A stretch of 64,000 nucleotides of DNA, from positions 100,459,340 through 100,523,339 of the forward strand of contig OY740772.1 in the NCBI GenBank assembly GCA_963513935.1, read 5' to 3'. This DNA comes from Aphrophora alni (taxonomy: Eukaryota; Arthropoda; Insecta; Hemiptera; Aphrophoridae). Shown here in pieces: positions 11,700 through 22,037 of this stretch. The notes beneath the pieces were generated by a model, which was given only the letters and a program-made list of their open reading frames with translations, did no database searches and was not told the origin of the DNA. How positions within the stretch are numbered: the first letter of the stretch is position 1; each line of letters starts with the position of its first letter. Made by a program: the position numbers and the translations under genes.

Positions 11700-11727
11700 G
11701 ATGTAACTCGCTGACAAATAGATCCAT

Positions 11728-11733
11728 TTTATT
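11728..11733 (-). terminator. Polyadenylation signal AATAAA
   Basis: AATAAA on the minus strand lies 57 bases past the stop codon of the exon at 11,790-11,989, an ordinary place for a short 3-prime UTR. The hexamer is common in AT-rich DNA, so by itself it means little. Confidence 0.35.
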
Positions 11734-11789
11734 TTAACGAATGTTGCACACAACTGTATTACGTCTCAGAGAACATAAAAAAATATTAA

Positions 11790-11989
11790 CTAAACATTGA
11801 TTAAATACTCCCTGACTGGTTGGGCCAAGGCGATAGGTCTGTGCCATGCATGAGCGTAGGGGTCCTTTCTTTTCTTGCAGTTTTCGTGCAAAAGATAGCA
11901 TAACGCTATTGATATTAGGATTACTATAATAATCCCCATACCTATTGATATCCATATTATTTCTTCGTTTAGTTGAGAGGCACTGTGTC
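11790..11989 (-). CDS. Terminal exon of an unidentified single-pass membrane protein
   Basis: The minus-strand acceptor TTTATTTTTGTTTAG precedes an open frame that starts two bases into a codon and runs 65 codons to TAG. Residues 1-9 are polar (HSASQLNEE). Residues 10-33 are a strongly hydrophobic helix rich in I, L, V and G, ending in CYLL. It is followed at once by the basic stretch KKRK and a 26-residue tail containing PYAHAWHRP and ending in EYLINV. A hydrophobic segment followed by a positive cluster predicts an extracellular N side and a cytoplasmic tail. The local composition is richer in G and C than the flanks. An AATAAA follows. The upstream exon must end with one base of a split codon. 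I do not recognise the protein. The acceptor, phase, membrane segment and stop agree with each other, but there is no homology evidence. Confidence 0.5.
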
Positions 11990-12159
11990 CTAAACAAAAA
12001 TAAAATACATATAGATATTTTATTTTTTATTTATAAAAACAAGTGTTCAAGATTATATATCGGGGTACATAGCATATTGATTTGATATGGTTTATGTGGA
12101 GGGGGGTTAAATTTGACGCCACTGTAGTCAACCAAGGCTTATTGTACTCCCCAGTAGCA

Positions 12160-12412
12160 TTAGTAAGTCCTGTGAGCCTTTAACGAAAGTCGGCAGCTTT
12201 TGTCCAATACTCGGATCAACCCCTGGCTGAGATGCTCCAAAAAGAGACATCTTCTCCTAATCTCCAGTCTCTCACAATCCAAAGGAATGAAGCTAACAGT
12301 TTTATTGAACTGTTTGTATAGGACGTCTTCCTCTATTATAAACAATTTAAACAAGTGCTTTCTGAACACACAATGTTACGTCTTCACCTTTAAAATTGAG
12401 AATAGGTATTGA
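12160..12412. other. Coding-like segment, strand undecided
   Basis: This stretch is richer in G and C and stays open in more than one frame on both strands for about 70 codons, which usually reflects composition rather than a gene. One minus-strand frame starts with ATG in good context near 12,260 (MSLFGASQPGVDPSIGQ...), but its closest in-frame exit is a weak donor. It may be an internal exon of the minus-strand gene or a decayed element. No family was recognised. Confidence 0.2.
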
Positions 12413-12804
12413 AATTTTAATTTAATTAGTAATAGATCGATTATGGAAGGAAGAATACAGCTAACAATTCTTATTGTGTGTAACAGAAGATGATGTAGCA
12501 TGGTGCTTCATTGACATATTTTCTTTCAGATGCAGCTGACAGTACGCAGGATATCACTTTGCTCTGTACATTGTAATTTAGTTTTAAGTAGCCAACAGAA
12601 GAATATGTTGCATGTAACGTAGGCATCGAGTAAACTCATTAATAAGGTAAATACCATTTTAAGATTTCACGTTAAAACCAAATCAGCTGGCAAGCTGCTT
12701 ACAACAAATATGAGTTCCAGCACATTCGTGAGCGGAGTCTTTACCAACCAGATCTTTAATCTCGCCTTTCGCACGGATACATAATGTATCTTACTTTCCC
12801 ACAT

Positions 12805-12956
12805 GTACGTAGCATAGAGAAAGTTGTATAATGGGTAAAGAAATCGGTGTTTTGCGTATGTATTCATTTTGAGGTTTAAAGAAGTGTTTTTGGATTATGT
12901 CTGATTGACGTCTGTCTGCAATACTATGCAGTCTAAAAACGTGGACAGATTTCAAT
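12805..12956 (-). CDS. Possible internal exon, unidentified
   Basis: On the minus strand a short pyrimidine tract ending TTTTTAG precedes a frame open for about 45 codons (including KPQNEYIRKTPISLP) that ends at GGGAAA followed by GTAAGA, a near-consensus donor. This fits an internal exon between the possible first exon at 14.2 kb and the membrane exon at 11.8 kb. The donor phase does not match the 11.8-kb acceptor, so at least one more exon would be needed. The open length alone is within chance for this composition. Confidence 0.2.
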
Positions 12957-13039
12957 TAAATTTTGTATGTGGTTATGTTTTGGCTGAATGTCGGACATTG
13001 TTTAAACTTTTCAAATACTTAAAATTTGAATGTAGCTAC

Positions 13040-13345
13040 TATGAGAAAATGAAAATAAAATTACGATTTTCTCAAAGGCGGATTTAAAGATGTTGATCAA
13101 ATTTTATTCGAGCGTAGCCTCAAGGATCAGAACAAAACGTATTAGTTGCAATCTCTCCAAAAATTGCCGGTTTGTGAGCTATCGATAAAAAATAAAAATC
13201 TGACATGGGCTGTTACAAAATCCCTAATTTCTCAAAATCAATTATACCGATTTCGTTCGAATTTTCGTGAAATGTGAAGATTAATAACCGAATCAAGTGT
13301 GATAATTTACAAATAAACGAATATTACGGTTCATCAATAATAGGC
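13040..13345 (+). repeat. Family A copy
   Basis: TTGATCAAATTTTATTCGAG, AAAACGTATTAGTTGC, AATTTCTCAAAATCAATT and AATTTTCGTGAAATGTGAAG in order. Confidence 0.65.
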
Positions 13346-13499
13346 AAAACACAAACAAAAGATATTGTCTGGATCAGAACAGAACAAATTGTTCAAGAAA
13401 GAATTGACAGTAATGATGCAAGAGAGTAATATAACCCAAGATTAAATAAAAAAGATGTAGATCCAGTTAGGGTACCTCGAGATTACAACAACCGTATGT

Positions 13500-13690
13500 G
13501 AGCCTCTGATGGGATTTGAATTATCGTCAAATGTTCATAATGTTGTTCAGTTTGGAGACGATACCAGTTTTACTTTTGGGGAAAAACTATATCAGATATT
13601 GAGCAGAAAAGTTATGTGCAGGTTATTGTGACAAGTCTATATTTGACGAAATTAATATAAAATTCATTACGTGTTATTTCGTTAGGACCT
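13500..13690 (+). pseudogene. Jockey/CR1-type reverse transcriptase fragment
   Basis: A short plus-strand frame reads ...NVHNVVQFGDDTSFTFGEK..., matching the catalytic (F/Y)ADD block of non-LTR reverse transcriptases, where it is usually FADDT. Here alanine is replaced by glycine. About 75 bases later a shifted frame gives KIHYVLFR, which resembles the NKTHYVLFR block a few dozen residues past the catalytic motif. Stops and frameshifts lie between them. Only the palm domain survives. The family level (Jockey or CR1 side of non-LTR elements) is inferred from these words only. Confidence 0.6.
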
Positions 13691-13984
13691 TTTTAGTTTA
13701 GAAACACACCCACGCTTTGTTTGAGTAGATGTTAAAGTTTTTGTTTGTTTGATTTTTCGTCACATTATTTAATTACTTTTGTATGGCTTCCAATAAAGTT
13801 ACAATAATCCATTCAATGAATTGTTCGCCTCATTTTCTTCAACGATGCTCCTAAAGAAAAACATATTCACTTAAATTACATTGATAAAGATGTGTAACAT
13901 TGCAGTTCTGCAACAACAAATATACCCTACAGATGATAAAGTCATATGAAGGAAAAATGCTGGCAGAGTAGATGATAATACAGG

Positions 13985-14067
13985 AATTACCATAGCAGCG
14001 AAGAGGATGTGCAGGGAGGAAGTCTTCCCTGCACTCAGAATCATACATTGACCGCAAATTATCACCC
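13985..14067 (-). CDS. Possible second exon, hydrophobic, unidentified
   Basis: The acceptor GTCAACTCAG on the minus strand opens a frame in the phase required by the donor at 14,159. It continues for about 27 codons (VIICGQCMILSAGKTSS...) to a GTAATT donor after GCTATG. Without that splice the frame stays open for about 60 codons in all and is strongly hydrophobic throughout. Joined to the possible first exon it would give a small membrane protein. The agreement of phase is seen; splicing is not shown. Confidence 0.25.
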
Positions 14068-14159
14068 CTGAGTTGACAAGTATTTTGGGAAAAAAATTCA
14101 TAAAATTGTTTGTAAAATAAAATTAGTAAATTCTGTTCTACCAAACGAACCTAACTTAC

Positions 14160-14217
14160 CATGTCTAACATAGGTAGTATAATTAATCTTCCCTGCCACT
14201 CGGCCTCCACCTGCCAT
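14160..14217 (-). CDS. Possible first coding exon
   Basis: An ATG at 14,217 on the minus strand opens 19 codons and one base (MAGGGRVAGKINYTTYVRH plus G) and ends exactly at GTAAGTTAG, a near-perfect donor. The codons are GC-richer than the surroundings, and the glycine- and alanine-rich start is typical of a translated N-terminus. The next acceptor in matching phase is at 14,068. The product is not recognised, and membership in the same gene as the membrane exon at 11.8 kb is only a possibility raised by strand and distance. Confidence 0.35.
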
Positions 14218-14639
14218 TGAACGATTTACTTTCTATCTGCAAGACTCATGATAATAATCTGAAATACAATATTGTTAATTTGTGAAAATAAAATATTTGT
14301 TGCCCATGGCATAAGAATATTATCTATAGAAAGTCATACTTCTCACTGTATACATCTTATATAAACAACGTAATAATAATAATTTTTAGTATTTTAAAAC
14401 CCACGACATCGGCGTCGTTTTCTTTGAATTACTTTAAATTTGTTAGACTTCAAAATTCCAAACTAACATATTAAGAGTAAGTCCCAAAGTCAAAATACGA
14501 GATATATTAATGTATTATGAGGTGGAAAAAACCAGCCAGTTTCAGGTCGGGAAGATCTACAATAGATCTTGTTTTCTCTTATCCAGATTATCGTGGAAAC
14601 ACGTTCATGATATTTACCCAGTACAATGTAATACAAGTA
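14218..14639. other. No feature seen
   Basis: If the exon at 14,217 is real, this would hold its promoter and 5-prime UTR; no TATA or initiator element stands out from the AT-rich background. Confidence 0.3.
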
Positions 14640-14905
14640 GAGTTTCTAAATGTAATTAATTTCTATGAGTTTGTTTCCTGTGAGAAATGTTAAATTGTTT
14701 TTGTTATATCAAGGAGTCTTATCCAGTAGAATAAGTTTGTTTACAACCGTTGTGACAGGTTTTCTGAACCTTGTAGTTGTGTATGCCACTGTTTTCTTGA
14801 CATCGGGTAGGGTCCAACGGAACTGTTAGATGTGTATATTTTGAAAAGATTCCACATTCACTCCGCTCGTGTCAAAGTCTCGGCCTGGTGGGCTTAAAGT
14901 TGTGC
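14640..14905 (+). repeat. Family C copy
   Basis: AAATGTTAAATTGTTTTTG leads through TTATCCAGTAGAA and TTTTCTGAACCTTGTAGTTG to CATTCACTCCGCTCGTGTC. The same order occurs at 20,637-20,880, and on the minus strand at 43,020-43,280. Confidence 0.6.
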
Positions 14906-15275
14906 CTAAATCAAGAAGCCTAGTAGAGAGTTTGAAATGATATAATTATATACAGAATTGAAATCGGATACTTTTTATATAATTTAGTGTGTTATAAATT
15001 GATACCACACGGGATCTGAACAAATAACTGTTTAAAATTCCAGCCAATTCGAGTTTTCTCAATTTCATTAGGGTTCAATATATTCCCTTATATCATATTT
15101 CATGATTGTATCTTTGTTTTTGTGACCGCTATCTTGATGAAGCACAGGTTTCCTTTCGTGATGTCTTCGGTTTCGAGACTATGAAACTGTCAGAAAACAG
15201 AGGTCGTATTTTTTATTTGCAAACTTCCCCACACTACGTATACTGGGTAATTAAAATTAACAGTCAACCAGTAAG
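14906..15275. other. No gene; possible upstream part of the element below
   Basis: Contains TTGTGACCGCTATCTTGATG, a word also seen near 45,850 (GTGGCCGCTATCGTG). Otherwise unassigned. Confidence 0.25.
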
Positions 15276-15990
15276 CTTGTGTATGTAGACCTAAAAGCAT
15301 ATGATAGTGTGCCGCTTTCAAAACTATTGAATTCACTAAAAGATTCCACTTTCAATATAAATTTGATCAATACTGTGAATAGTCTGTTGGATATTAAAGG
15401 TTAGAGGTTACAATTGAAGTGTTCCAAGTATCCAAGGGTGTCCTGTATCGTAGACACTATTTAAAATCACTTTGAGAAGGCTCTGAAGACATAACAAAAA
15501 ACAAGCGGAAGACTACGGTAAACCAGTTAAATGACGATATGATTAACCTACTGTTTTGGTCATGATCTGATCGTATTGGCTCAAGATTATGAGGACATGA
15601 AGTAATGTTAGAATATATAATATATGTACACAGGTGGTCGAAAATAAGACCTGATAATAGATCATCGACTTATTATAAAATGATGCATTTGAATAAAAGA
15701 CTATGGGATATCACAGGTTGGAACGGTGGATGATTCAACGAAGGATTAGAATAGTGAGGGAAGTAGACTAAAATTAAATGGTGTTTTGTGGGAGAAAAAG
15801 TCTAAAGAGAATGTATGATCATTGTAAAGTAGTGTAATCTATGGCTCAGAGGTTTGGACTGTAAAAGATACAAAAAAGATATCTTAATATGCAGCGGAGA
15901 AGATATGGAATGCCACAGAAACGGATTTCTGACCAAGATTATTTGATATTTCTGGAAGATAAAAGATCAACCAGAGGGGATGAGAAATAA
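15276..15990 (+). pseudogene. RTE-like non-LTR ORF2 relic
   Basis: At 15,276 the frame reads LVYVDLKAYDSVPLSKLL, matching the first palm block (LAFIDLEKAYDSVP) of RTE-like reverse transcriptases. Near 15,830 VIYGSEVWTVKDTKK matches the LTYGSETWTL block close to the C-terminus. Near 15,895 a frame (AAEKIWNATETDF, then PRLF) fits the MDFLRRSA-like block that follows. The order and spacing agree with one decayed ORF2, with internal deletions and many stops. It is not functional. The clade is inferred from the motif set. Confidence 0.7.
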
Positions 15991-16009
15991 TGGAGAGTTT
16001 ATATTTTAA

Positions 16010-16160
16010 CAAGTGTTTGAGAAAATCGTAATTTTGTGTATTTTCTTATGACAATTACCACCAATTTTTGAGTCAGACGATAGACAAAAACCAGACATAC
16101 AGACAGATCTCATTATAAAAACCACTTTTTTTGACTCAAGGGAGTTCTTAATTTAACTAA
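16010..16160 (-). repeat. Family A outer flank
   Basis: Contains GAGAAAATCGTAATTTTG, ACAGACAGATCTCATTATAA and TTTGACTCAAGGGAG, the outer block seen beside family A copies at 3.4, 4.6 and 63.8 kb. Confidence 0.4.
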
Positions 16161-16238
16161 TTAATAAATTTAACTTTACCTTTACGTGATACATTTGACT
16201 AATCCTATTTGGTCAAGATATTTAGTTGAAGATGATCA

Positions 16239-16265
16239 CAGTTTCGGGCATTCGCCCATCTTCAG
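16239..16265 (-). other. Hammerhead-like hairpin downstream of Penelope-like ORF
   Basis: On the minus strand CTGAAGATGGGC, loop GAAT, GCCCGAAACTG. The stem GGGC/GCCC is perfect. It lies roughly 100-200 bases past the end of the decayed Penelope-like ORF on the same strand, which is where these elements are known to keep terminal-repeat hammerhead motifs. One extra base precedes the stem compared with a canonical hammerhead. Confidence 0.55.
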
Positions 16266-16329
16266 GTCACAACAAAAATCACAAATACACTTAACATAAC
16301 ATTAAGAAATTACTCCATGTGGACGTTTT

Positions 16330-17225
16330 AAAAAGATCAAACAGTTAATACACATTTATATATCGAATGACGTGTGACAGGCTAGTCGGTACTGAAGACA
16401 TCTTTGTCGTTATCTTGGTTAAGCTATGGACTTAGTTCCTTTCTTTATGTCTTGTTGATGGTGTCGAATAACATGTTTCATTGAAAGGACATTTAGTAAA
16501 CACAATCCTTACAAATTTGTAAATCTCGTAAGGCGTTCATGAGTCACTTCTTACACACGTGTAGGATGCTCATAAAATCTGTCCATGCGTGGGCGTCACT
16601 GATAAGGTGGTCTGTGTAACTTGATTTTGTAAGGTTCAGTTGTTAGTTTTAGATGTACCTTAAACCTTTATGGATGTAAAAGCAAGGGTGTTTGTTACAA
16701 TTTATTTTATAGACACTCGTTTTTTCCTACTCATTTGTTTTGTGATAATTTTCAGTTCCTGATAATCACCTCAAGTGTTTTGGTTGTTTGTTATGTGACA
16801 GTTAAGTTATTTTTAGTCATTATATTTTAAGTGTACAATTTAGCTTGTCTCCGAATTCACATGTAACACACTTGTGTTTCGTTTCGGGTGTAATTTGTTT
16901 GTACGCTTTCTGATTAACTTGTCTATCAACAAAGAGCCTTCATTACCCGTTAGTTGTGGAGATGTATTTAATTGCCTTTATTGTCACTTCTTTATTAAAT
17001 TTTTTTTCTATCGTGAAACGGTTATCTATAAAACTGTTATTAGCTGCTAATTTTGGTTCTAATGGATGGTGGGAAGTCGTTTGTTTGGTAGTTGTCGGTT
17101 TTCTAAATATCATAAAACGGTGTTCATTTTAATGATTTTTTGTGAATGTTGGTCGAAAAAGTTTAAGTAATGATTTTTCTCCAATTCCAATTTGAATTCA
17201 AGTTTAGGGTGCATTTTGTTTATGC
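16330..17225 (-). pseudogene. Penelope-like element (RT plus GIY-YIG) relic
   Basis: Reading down the minus strand: 17,213-17,173 gives HPKLEFKLELEKN and then NFFD, the block before the RT thumb. 17,118-16,990 gives FMIFRKPTTTKQ, then HPLEPKLAANNSF and NKEVTIKAIKY, matching the FGIYRKPT...HP..HK.AA...N.E...I block of Penelope-like reverse transcriptases. Near 16,860 KHKCVTCEFGDKL follows. At 16,722-16,668 SVYKINCNKHPCFYI matches the GVYxIxCxxC..YIG start of the GIY-YIG endonuclease, with the second motif partly lost. At 16,612-16,551 DHLISDAHAWTDFMSIL and HVCKK match the C-terminal H..D.H block. Several frameshifts and stops separate the pieces. The match in order, spacing and words is strong. 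It is a dead 3-prime half of an element that ended near the hairpin at 16,239. Confidence 0.85.
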
Positions 17226-18779
17226 GGATATATAATTTGCATATATATTTGGTGGTATAATAAATTTTACACGCAATAAAGTCTTAAGATATACATCTAA
17301 TCTGAAAATACTAAAATGCTCCGTTCTGCCAATATATATCACATTCTAAAGTTTAAAAAAAAGTCATTTGTGCTCGCAAACAGTCACAATTCTTCTGCAT
17401 TTTAAATAACAACCGGGAATAATTTCAATATTTCAGAAGGCATATTGTATATAGCATAGTATTAATTTTAAAGTGTTGCTGTATGTTTTTGATTTATGTT
17501 AATAAGAAGGGAGAGCTAGCTTAGTAAACCTTGGACTCAAACCCTTGGGATTCAACAGGCTGTGATTCAAAGAGGTACAGTATTTGGTTTCCCAACGCAA
17601 TTAGTTTTAATGAGATTACTTTATCCCTATATAAAGTCTTAAACCACTATTATTTCTGAACTAGTTGGTTTTTGAAATCTTTTTAACGGGGATATTTGCA
17701 AATAATTGTTTAGGTACTTTAAGTATGGATAAAAGGAGGGTTTAACATTAGGCAGTTATGCGGTTGTAAATTGAATGTTTAAAAAAAAATTTAATCAGTC
17801 GATTCCCTATAAATGCAATATCAACTGATTCATTATATTTCATACAAAATCAATTATTATTGATGTATTATGTATTATGTATTATGTATTATGATGTATT
17901 ATGTATTACCAACTATATTCACAAAATTTGATCATAACTAAGCTTTACAGGATAATTTAAACATTGGAATTATTGGTATCTTGTTAACCATTGATCCAAT
18001 GAAAAACTTTAAATGGTGGACCTTCGTTATTTATGGAATTTAAAAATCCGTTTTGAAAACTTTAAAAATGGCCGCCATTCCCTAATACTAAAGTTACTTT
18101 AAAATTCTTTAAGGAAACTCACATTTTTAAGGTTTTTCGGGTTGTACACACAATTAATTTATAAGAATTTTTTAATATTGAGTAATTTTTGTTTGATAAA
18201 ACACTCGTAAAGGTGCATGAAAATTTAAATTGGTATATTTTAGAGATAATTTTCCATACTTACTATTATTGTCTCGAGTTAAAAGTTTACTTAGGTAGTG
18301 TAAATACCATTGTAGGACTAAAAATAAAATAACTAATTTGTGGATCAGATTAAAAGTGCAAAATATTACAGTATTAAAAATTAATTATTTTGATTTATGA
18401 ATTTTCTAGACTATGCCTAATTAAATTTTAACTTAATAGGAAGTACTTATCGCCTCCAAAATATGCACCAAACTTCAAATTTTCGAAAATTCTGACGTCT
18501 TTAACTCCTAAGCGAATTTTCGTATAATCTTGTGCTATATGTAAAAAAGCATGAGAAACCGTGTTAGGTTAGGCCCAGATTCAGGAGTAGAGGGAATTTC
18601 CAAGTCAAAACATTAGAGGCCTTTAAGAAATAAAAAAAAAGTGTATTACTGGAACATATAGTAGGAAACGTTATTCCGCAATCTATTTATTTATTTTTAA
18701 ATGCTTTGCAGGTACTAACACCGTTGTAATTTTCTTTGCAATATTTCGATTTTTACAATTAACTTTTTTTTCATATATT
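17226..18779. other. No gene seen
   Basis: AT-rich, apart from the seven-base microsatellite below and a moderately GC-rich patch near 18,440-18,610 that I cannot assign. Confidence 0.35.
17863..17908. repeat. (TGTATTA)n microsatellite
   Basis: Six units of a seven-base repeat, with a small interruption (ATGATG) before the last unit. Confidence 0.9.
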
Positions 18780-19015
18780 TCTTCTCGTTTAAGGACGAAA
18801 AACCTCTCGGTCATCATAGCTGAAAGTAGAAAAAAATAGTATGAAATAAACACCATGAACACTTTAATAGCTTCAGTGTCAGAAGTGACTTGAGATAAAG
18901 TCGATAGGTAAGATGAAAGAGACGGATTTAAATCAACACTATAACGGGAAAAAATGTATATCTAGCTACAATCCTTCGGGATTGCCAAACTTGTACTCAC
19001 TATAGTGAGTCGATG
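18780..19015 (+). repeat. Family B copy
   Basis: Begins GGACGAAAAACCTCTCGGTC, then TAGCTTCAGTGTCAGAAG, and ends TTCGGGATTGCCAAAC and ACTCACTATAGTGAGT, a perfect 16-base palindrome at the terminus. This is the clearest terminus of family B. Confidence 0.65.
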
Positions 19016-20593
19016 AGGGAAAAATAATTTAAAAACAACGAATTTAAAAAAAAATGAACTTTCTATGTTTTGCATGACAAAATACTTTAAAAAAAGCTAC
19101 AATTTGAAAAGACAATTCAAGCATGTATGAACTTTTGGTTTAATTCTAAAAGGCCTCAATCTCGTTTTGAAAATATATTTTGTATGTTAGGTTTCAAATA
19201 TTTTAACCCGAAATATGGTTGTTAGTAATTATAAGAAACAGATTTCGTTAAATTACATTAAAATTCATCAATAATTTCTGTATAGCCAATTTGTTTAAAA
19301 TATGTATTTGCAAATTTTTGAGATAGTGTAATAACTCATTTGAATAAACTAAACAATTTTGAACTCATTTAATCATTTATAATTAAATAATTAATTTTCT
19401 TTAGGCGATAAACCTTAAATAAGGTTAATTATCTAACTGAAATGTTTATAAAAAATAACGCTCAAACTGCAATTAAGGTCAAATTTTGTAAGAACAGATT
19501 TCAAGAATAAAATTTACCCTCTCCTTCTTCCCCAGATCAAAAGATCTTATTTTACTAGGATATTTATCATAGTTCTGAACGTACAAACTTGTAATAACAT
19601 TTTAATATTACTACAGTGTACCTAACCCAGATAGTTTATGCATTGCATACAGATTCTGATGAGACTTGTAAATTACTTTATTATTGACTGTGTAATCAGC
19701 AAATAGCTTTAGTGGTGTTATTTAAAACGCACCATCAAAGCAACTAAAGATAAACTAACATACATTTGAAAGAGCTCTGTGGTGTAGCATACTTTGTAAA
19801 TACATACACGTACCTCAAATTTATCAACAATTTTCTTAAAACCACAGTTTACTCTTACAGGCATTATTCAATACAATGAAACAGACAATATCTGCATGTT
19901 TGTAGTTTTATTTTGAAAACGGTCCAAAGGATTTTGTTGAAATTAAATGAATATACTGTTTTTGTATGGTAAGAAAGCAGCTTTGGAAAAACTCATTTAG
20001 GCGGGTGAATAGAAAATTAGCTCCAAATTAAAAATCACCCTTGCTAAGGACCAATAATTTCCATTGTCAATTATTTTAATCTTATTATCACTTAGTTCTC
20101 TTGACTGTAGATTACGTAACTTCTATTATTGGAAATCCCCCCCTCGTGCCACGATTTTGAATTGACTCGTATAACTAGGAAATAATTTATTTCAAACCAT
20201 ACATACTCTTTTCAGCTCAATTCTTTTCTGACCTATGTTATGCTAGTGTTGGGAAATTATATATTGAAATCAATTATTCCCTAGATATACTGAGCGACTT
20301 ATAGTGCTAGTACAACAAAATTGCATTACCTATTATCTCAAGCAGAATGTAAAGTTTGAAATAAATGATTTTATTATTGCACATCATGCAGTGTAACTCT
20401 GAGATTCGCGGAACTCTACATGACTGTTTTACAGAAAGAAAAGTTATTCTTACTTTATTTTTTGTTCTTTTCTTACCTGGTCTACAATTATAATTTAACC
20501 TTTATATTATTTTGTTTTTCTTTTCAGAAAAGTATTCAGTTTTGTTTTAAAGGTTACTGTAATACAAATCAGTTGATGGGCGTCAAAATGGTG
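19016..20593. other. No feature seen
   Basis: AT-rich; no gene or repeat that I can support. Confidence 0.4.
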
Positions 20594-20636
20594 CTTACGT
20601 AATACGTAATACAAGCGTAATACAACGTAATACAAG
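20594..20636. repeat. Short tandem CGTAATACAA units
   Basis: Four imperfect copies of CGTAATAC(AAG) directly before a family C copy. Confidence 0.7.
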
Positions 20637-20880
20637 CAGATCCTCTAAATGCAATGAACAAAAGTTGTTTCATTGGGCCTTGAGGAAATTGTAAATTGTA
20701 TTGATAGATCGAGGAGTTTTATCCCATGAAACAATTTATCAAAGATTTTCTGAACTGTAATTGTGTGAATAATTACTTTCTTGGTGTCAGCTAACCTCTG
20801 ACGAGCCTAGTAGATGTGTATATATTAAAACATTTCCATTCGCTTCGCTCGTGTCAGTGTCATGGCCTTGGAGAAAATGA
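20637..20880 (+). repeat. Family C copy
   Basis: Starts CAGATCCTCTAAATGCAATG, includes TTTATCCCATGAAACAATTT and TTTTCTGAACTGTAATTGTG, and ends CATTCGCTTCGCTCGTGTC. The start word also opens the copy at 45,009. Confidence 0.65.
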
Positions 20881-21350
20881 TAACTCGTTGTTTCGTTGTT
20901 GATTCTTAATTAATGTTCAGCTGATTCGTCCTACATTTATTAACTTTGATGGTTTTGATTTAGTCTCATAATTTTATAAGATAGAAAAATATATCCCCTC
21001 TAGTACCAAGCAATGCCTTATAAATACGTCTCTAATCTAAACAACAAATCTGAATCAGTATTTATACCGCTGTGACAAATATTTTAAGAAACAAGTTTTA
21101 ATGTCTAAAAAATGTACTTTGAAGATAGTTAATAGTAATTATTGTGATAGGGGGTGGATTTGTGGCTCTGCTGTTTAATTAAATCCATCGCCACATGCAT
21201 GCACAGTTGTTTCAAACATATATATGTTGGTCCTTTACAAGCTATACAGAACTAGTACTCATAAATATCACGTGATTACAATTACTGTAATCAGTTTTAA
21301 CTGCGTTTACAAGCTATTTTTATGACTTTTAATAGTTTGTTCATAATAGT
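20881..21350. other. No feature seen
   Basis: AT-rich sequence; no supported feature. Confidence 0.35.
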
Positions 21351-21357
21351 GTGTGTT

Positions 21358-21571
21358 TTGTTTTAGTCAATATAGCTTACGGGGTGTGACTATTAAAAAC
21401 GTGACTGGTAACCAAAGTATGGTACAATCTCACAACTTTATAGTAATTCCCTTTGCCACTTTCTCCTCTATCGATAAAGTTGGAAACAGTGATGTAGGAT
21501 ATAATGAGTCAATTCATCATCAATGCAGCTGTTTTAGTTTTATTTTACGCAGTTTACACTCTGAAAATTAA
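21358..21571 (+). other. Open stretch after a splice-acceptor-like site, unassigned
   Basis: GTGTGTTTTGTTTTAG at 21,351-21,366 looks like a good acceptor, and the following frame stays open for 68 codons to a TAA (includes RGVTIKNVTGNQSMVQSHNF). No matching upstream donor, family motif or codon signature is evident. It could be an exon, part of the RTE-like element that follows, or chance. Confidence 0.15.
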
Positions 21572-21759
21572 TTCCCTCCCATCCGGATTTCACCTTAAGC
21601 AACAGGTAAAGCTCACACGAACCTCCAAGTAGCGAGTAAGGTAGGTGGAATGTATCTTACGGACAGAACACTGTGACTTGGATATAGAATCTACGGATTT
21701 TTCTTCCATAACTCAGACGTCGTATCCAAGGCCTCTTATATAGAAACGGAGAGTGGAGG

Positions 21760-21990
21760 ATACAGTATAAAAATGAGATACTGACACCTCAAAGAATCAA
21801 CGGGCGAACACAACTGAGGAGGTTGCAATGGGATGGCCATGTTGTGAAGATGAATGTATAGGAAATATGGAGGGTAAAAACCTAAAAGGCGGTCCAAGGA
21901 AGAGATATGAGGATGTTGAGGATACGAGAGAGATGGTGGTAGTAGGGGAGATGTAAATCCTTTGCTGTTAATAGAGAAAATTCACGCTGT
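21760..21990 (+). pseudogene. RTE-like ORF2 C-terminal relic
   Basis: Frames in order read QLRRLQWDGHVVKMN, matching the LRWLGHVVRM block; then KGGPRKRYEDVEDTREM, matching GRPRKRWEDDVEEDLREM; then a frame with KSFAVNRENSR, matching the WKSLAxNRxxWR block. These three blocks are the normal order at the C-terminus of RTE-like endonuclease-reverse transcriptases. Frameshifts separate them. Confidence 0.75.
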
Positions 21991-22037
21991 AGGGTAGGTT
22001 AGATTAGGTTGGGTTAGTTTAGGTTAGGTTACGTTAG
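21991..22037 (+). repeat. Degenerate TTAGG-like tract
   Basis: About eight loose units of GGTTA(G) with variants. The pentamer TTAGG is the usual insect telomere repeat. Because the tract begins right at the end of the RTE-like ORF relic, it is more likely the simple-repeat tail of that element than an interstitial telomere. Confidence 0.6.

Noticed and set aside
12528..12590. Plus-strand exon after TTTTCTTTCAG
   Set aside because: The acceptor is good but the only sensible frame is 14 codons to a stop, with no matching upstream donor.
18990..19010. ACTCACTATAG resembles the phage T7 promoter core
   Set aside because: It is part of the palindromic terminus of family B, recurs with variants in other copies, and this is not phage or vector DNA.
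19650..19690. CTGATGAG word as a canonical hammerhead
   Set aside because: No GAAA half or stem is found within range.
21991..22037. Interstitial telomere
   Set aside because: The tract is short, degenerate and starts exactly at the end of a retroelement relic, so an element tail is simpler.
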